A DNA stretch of 13,011 bases from an uncultured Collinsella sp. (GTDB taxonomy: Bacteria; Actinomycetota; Coriobacteriia; Coriobacteriales; Coriobacteriaceae): positions 1-13,011 of the forward strand of contig URVF01000021.1 in NCBI GenBank assembly GCA_900551185.1. Direction: 5' to 3'. The notes beneath the pieces are model-generated. The model saw only the letters and a program-made list of their open reading frames with translations. It was not told the DNA's origin and made no database searches. Positions 11,342 to 13,011 of this stretch are shown here, one piece after another; position 1 is the first letter of the stretch, and each line of letters opens with the position of its first letter. Position numbers and translations under genes: made by a program.

Positions 11342-11884
11342 ATGAAAAAGCTCGAAAACGAAGTGCTGCTGAGCCGTCGCGCTGCACTTGGCGCATTCGC
11401 CACCGTCGCCATGGGGACTGTCGGTCTTCTTGCCGGTTGTGGTAGCGATAAGGCGACCGTCACCGAGGACGCTGGCGATGGCGACAAGAAGGAAGAGGCG
11501 AAGAAGGAAGAGCAGTCTACGACTGACTTGGCGGTTGGTGCGACGGTGACCACGGCTGCCGGTCTTTCCGTCGTTGTCGATTCCGTCCAGCCCGGCCTCA
11601 CAAATTATGACGGTTCGACCATGACGGGCATTCACGTCACGTACGTCAACAATGGCGATGAGGGCGCAGATTACAACATCTACGACTGGAAGGGCGAGGA
11701 CGCCAACGGCGCTCAGCAGAATCAGGGTTACTACAGCGAGGGCTCCGATGAGCTGCAGTCTGGTACTCTTGCCGCTGGTGGCTCTGTGGCGGGCAATATC
11801 TACTTTGATGGCGATATCAAGAAGGCACTGTATTTTGCCAACATGTTTGATAAGTCTGCCACTGCAAGCTGGGTGTTGGCCTAG
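11342..11884 (+). CDS. Tat-type lipoprotein with DUF4352-like C-terminal domain
   Basis: 180 residues. The signal peptide has a twin-arginine SRRAALGAFA (11-20), a hydrophobic core and the lipobox LLAGC, so Cys33 should be lipidated and the protein anchored outside the membrane. A charged linker rich in Asp, Glu and Lys (about 40-60, including DKKEEAKKEEQ) precedes a beta-rich domain (about 63-180: VGATVTTAAGLSVVVDSVQP, HVTYVNNGDEGADYNIYDW, AGGSVAGNIYFD). This pattern fits the DUF4352/telokin-like immunoprotective domains of many Gram-positive lipoproteins, whose ligand is unknown. The ATG at 11342 follows AAGGA by 6 bases, and that site is masked by a strong hairpin (11283-11336). GC-rich codons match the chromosome. 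It is followed after 39 bases by an HTH gene without an intervening terminator. Confidence 0.85.
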   Translation: MKKLENEVLLSRRAALGAFATVAMGTVGLLAGCGSDKATVTEDAGDGDKKEEAKKEEQSTTDLAVGATVTTAAGLSVVVDSVQPGLTNYDGSTMTGIHVTYVNNGDEGADYNIYDWKGEDANGAQQNQGYYSEGSDELQSGTLAAGGSVAGNIYFDGDIKKALYFANMFDKSATASWVLA

Positions 11885-11923
11885 CATGTCGCTACCGTTG
11901 CGCCGTATGGGAGGTGAGGTCGT

Positions 11924-12346
11924 ATGCCCGATAAAAAGCTGACTGACGAGTTACTCAATGAGCTTCTCGATGCGCCGAACATCGATGGCTATATCAGGGA
12001 GCACGACTTTGCCACCCCGTCGCTTTCGGACTACCTGAAGCAGCTGCTGCGGGAAAAGGGCTTGGAGCGCTCGCGCGTGGTTCGTATGGCCGATCTCAAT
12101 GAGACCTTTGGCTATCAGATCTTTACCGGTGCGCGTCATCCGAGTCGCAATAAGGTGCTGCAGATTGCCTTCGCCATGGCGCTAACGCTCAAGGAGACCA
12201 ACCGCGCCTTGACGGCGGCGGGCGTCAATGTCCTCAACTGCAAGGACCGCCGTGACGCCATCATCATTTTCTGTATCGATCGTGGCTGCAGCCTGCAAAA
12301 GGTGAACGAGGAGCTGTATCGCTTTGGTGAAGAGACGGTGAGCTAA
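11924..12346 (+). CDS. HTH (XRE/Cro-like) regulator next to a Ser/Thr kinase
   Basis: 140 residues. The N-terminal helix (KLTDELLNELLDAP, 5-18) and the Ser/Thr-containing segment HDFATPSLSDYL (27-38) precede an XRE-type helix-turn-helix at about 39-100: LKQLLREKGLERSRVVRMAD, GYQIFTGARHPSRNKVLQIA (64-82), ALTLKETNRALTAAGV. The GxRxPSR..vLqIA pattern is typical of Cro/C1-type folds. The tail (101-140) adds a helix pair of unknown role. GGAGGTGAGG (11910-11919) gives a strong ribosome-binding site for ATG 11924. It lies 39 bases after the lipoprotein gene and about 95 bases before a protein kinase gene. I infer the HTH protein may be the kinase's regulator or substrate, with 27-38 as a plausible phosphorylation segment; no direct evidence shows this. 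Confidence 0.8.
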   Translation: MPDKKLTDELLNELLDAPNIDGYIREHDFATPSLSDYLKQLLREKGLERSRVVRMADLNETFGYQIFTGARHPSRNKVLQIAFAMALTLKETNRALTAAGVNVLNCKDRRDAIIIFCIDRGCSLQKVNEELYRFGEETVS

Positions 12347-12390
12347 CAGCTAGCTGCCGGCGGAAGCGGTGTTCACGATATTTAGAACGT

Positions 12391-12426
12391 GCAGGGCACG
12401 GGCGTCATGGGGCGTCCGTGCCCTGC
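12391..12426 (+). terminator. Strong hairpin between the HTH and kinase genes
   Basis: GCAGGGCACGG (12391-12401) pairs perfectly with CCGTGCCCTGC (12416-12426) around a 14-base loop. It is followed by GTTATT, a poor T run. It may be a terminator of the HTH transcript, or it may attenuate the kinase, whose first in-frame ATG (12433) lies only 6 bases after it. Confidence 0.6.
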
Positions 12427-12441
12427 GTTATTATGGACGCT

Positions 12442-12963
12442 ATGGATACTCAGAACCCAACATATTCCGATGATGAGCTGACTGCTGCGCTCGCCGGACA
12501 CCTGGCGTCACTTGAGCGTGATGACAGTTATCGCGTAGACCGCGTGCTCAAGCACTCCGACGTCGAGACGACCGAGTTCGTGTACTTTGAGGGCTCCGGC
12601 GGAGGATCTCTTGGCCCCTTTGTTCGCAAGCGCATCGACGCGTCGGCCCAGATTGGCGGGGCGTATGAACGCCTGTTTGCGGCCCAGCATGCTGGGCGAC
12701 GTTACGAGCACTTGCCTCGGATTGTCGATTGCCGCCGCGTGGGCGACGAGCTTTGCGTGGTCATGGAATACATCGAAGGCGAAACGCTCGGGGCCCTGGT
12801 GGGGCGTTTGGGTGCGACGCCCGATTATGCTTGTGAGCTGTTTGGCGCCCTTTGTGATGCAGTTGCGGAGCTCCATGCCGGCTTTGCGTCGGCGGGGGAG
12901 ATGGCCGCTCCGGTGATCCATCGCGACCTAAAGCCCTCGAATATCATCGTGTCGGGCGCAAAC
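12442..12963 (+). CDS. Ser/Thr protein kinase, N-terminal 174 residues (3' end missing)
   Basis: Open from ATG 12442 to the adapter junction. The N-lobe carries FVRKRID with Lys63 as the likely ATP-binding lysine and a Gly/Ser-rich stretch FEGSGGGSLG (49-58) in place of a standard P-loop. The hinge CVVMEYIEGETLG (105-117) and the catalytic loop VIHRDLKPSN (158-167; Asp162, Lys164, Asn167) are clear Hanks-type marks. The DFG motif and C-lobe are lost to the library cut. No membrane segment is visible so far. The start is uncertain: ATG 12433 is in frame and no strong ribosome-binding site exists; GGA at 12435-12437 slightly favours 12442. The closeness of a hairpin (12391-12426) leaves almost no leader. 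It is probably functionally linked with the HTH gene upstream. Confidence 0.88.
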
Positions 12964-13011
12964 CTGTCTCTTATACACATCTCCGAGCCCACGAGACTAG
13001 GCATGATCTCG
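12964..13011 (-). other. Illumina Nextera i7-side adapter (not genomic)
   Basis: 12964-12982 is the reverse-complement mosaic end CTGTCTCTTATACACATCT. 12983-12997 is CCGAGCCCACGAGAC, 12998-13005 an 8-base index (TAGGCATG), and 13006-13011 the start of the P7 primer. Standard Nextera read-2 adapter; genomic sequence ends at 12963. Confidence 0.98.

Noticed and set aside
11342..11884. Lipoprotein as a solute-binding protein of an ABC transporter
   Set aside because: At 180 residues it is too short for a binding protein and no permease or ATPase is adjacent; the beta-rich DUF4352-like pattern fits better.
49..12963. CRISPR array, tRNA or rRNA genes
   Set aside because: Looked for evenly spaced direct repeats and tRNA/rRNA landmarks by eye on both strands; none seen.

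Overview
The window is about 12.9 kb of GC-rich bacterial DNA (positions 49-12963) between two Illumina Nextera adapters (1-48 and 12964-13011). The adapters are library sequence, so the genes cut at each end are truncated by tagmentation and not by biology. The lysine-pathway set (acetyl-DAP branch with a Firmicutes-like LysA), the L-lactate dehydrogenase, Tat-type lipoprotein, GC-rich codon use and terminator style suggest a gut actinomycete of the Coriobacteriia, most likely Collinsella. That placement is inferred; no marker gene was available.

Left part (49-3812, + strand): the last 52 residues of a class I/II aminotransferase, L-lactate dehydrogenase (ldh) with a leader hairpin and terminator, an alpha/beta hydrolase of the DUF2974/Mbeg1-like type between two related ~26-bp repeats, and a 37-kDa nucleoid-associated protein (YejK/NdpA family) with a strong terminator. 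A 98-bp near-palindrome (3865-3962) sits in the convergent gap.

Centre (4006-8035, - strand): a lysine operon. A lysine riboswitch (7879-8035) precedes a 769-residue LysA-DapA fusion, then dapB (TTG start, overlapping dapA) and dapH. Together these make THDP from aspartate semialdehyde and pyruvate, acetylate it, and decarboxylate meso-DAP to lysine. Divergent from it (8186-9373, +) is an M20 amidohydrolase that may be the matching N-acetyl-DAP deacetylase. A strong dapA ribosome-binding site survives inside the fusion reading frame.

Right part (9374-12963, + strand, accessory in character): a HigA-type antitoxin without a visible toxin, a small membrane protein, a gene-poor stretch with possible gene remnants, an AT-rich foreign-looking gene for a two-repeat AbrB-like protein whose terminator lies inside its own 3' end, a Tat/lipobox lipoprotein whose Shine-Dalgarno is buried in a 14-bp perfect stem, an HTH regulator, and the N-terminal 174 residues of a Ser/Thr protein kinase. 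No tRNA, rRNA, CRISPR array, IS transposase or phage module was seen.
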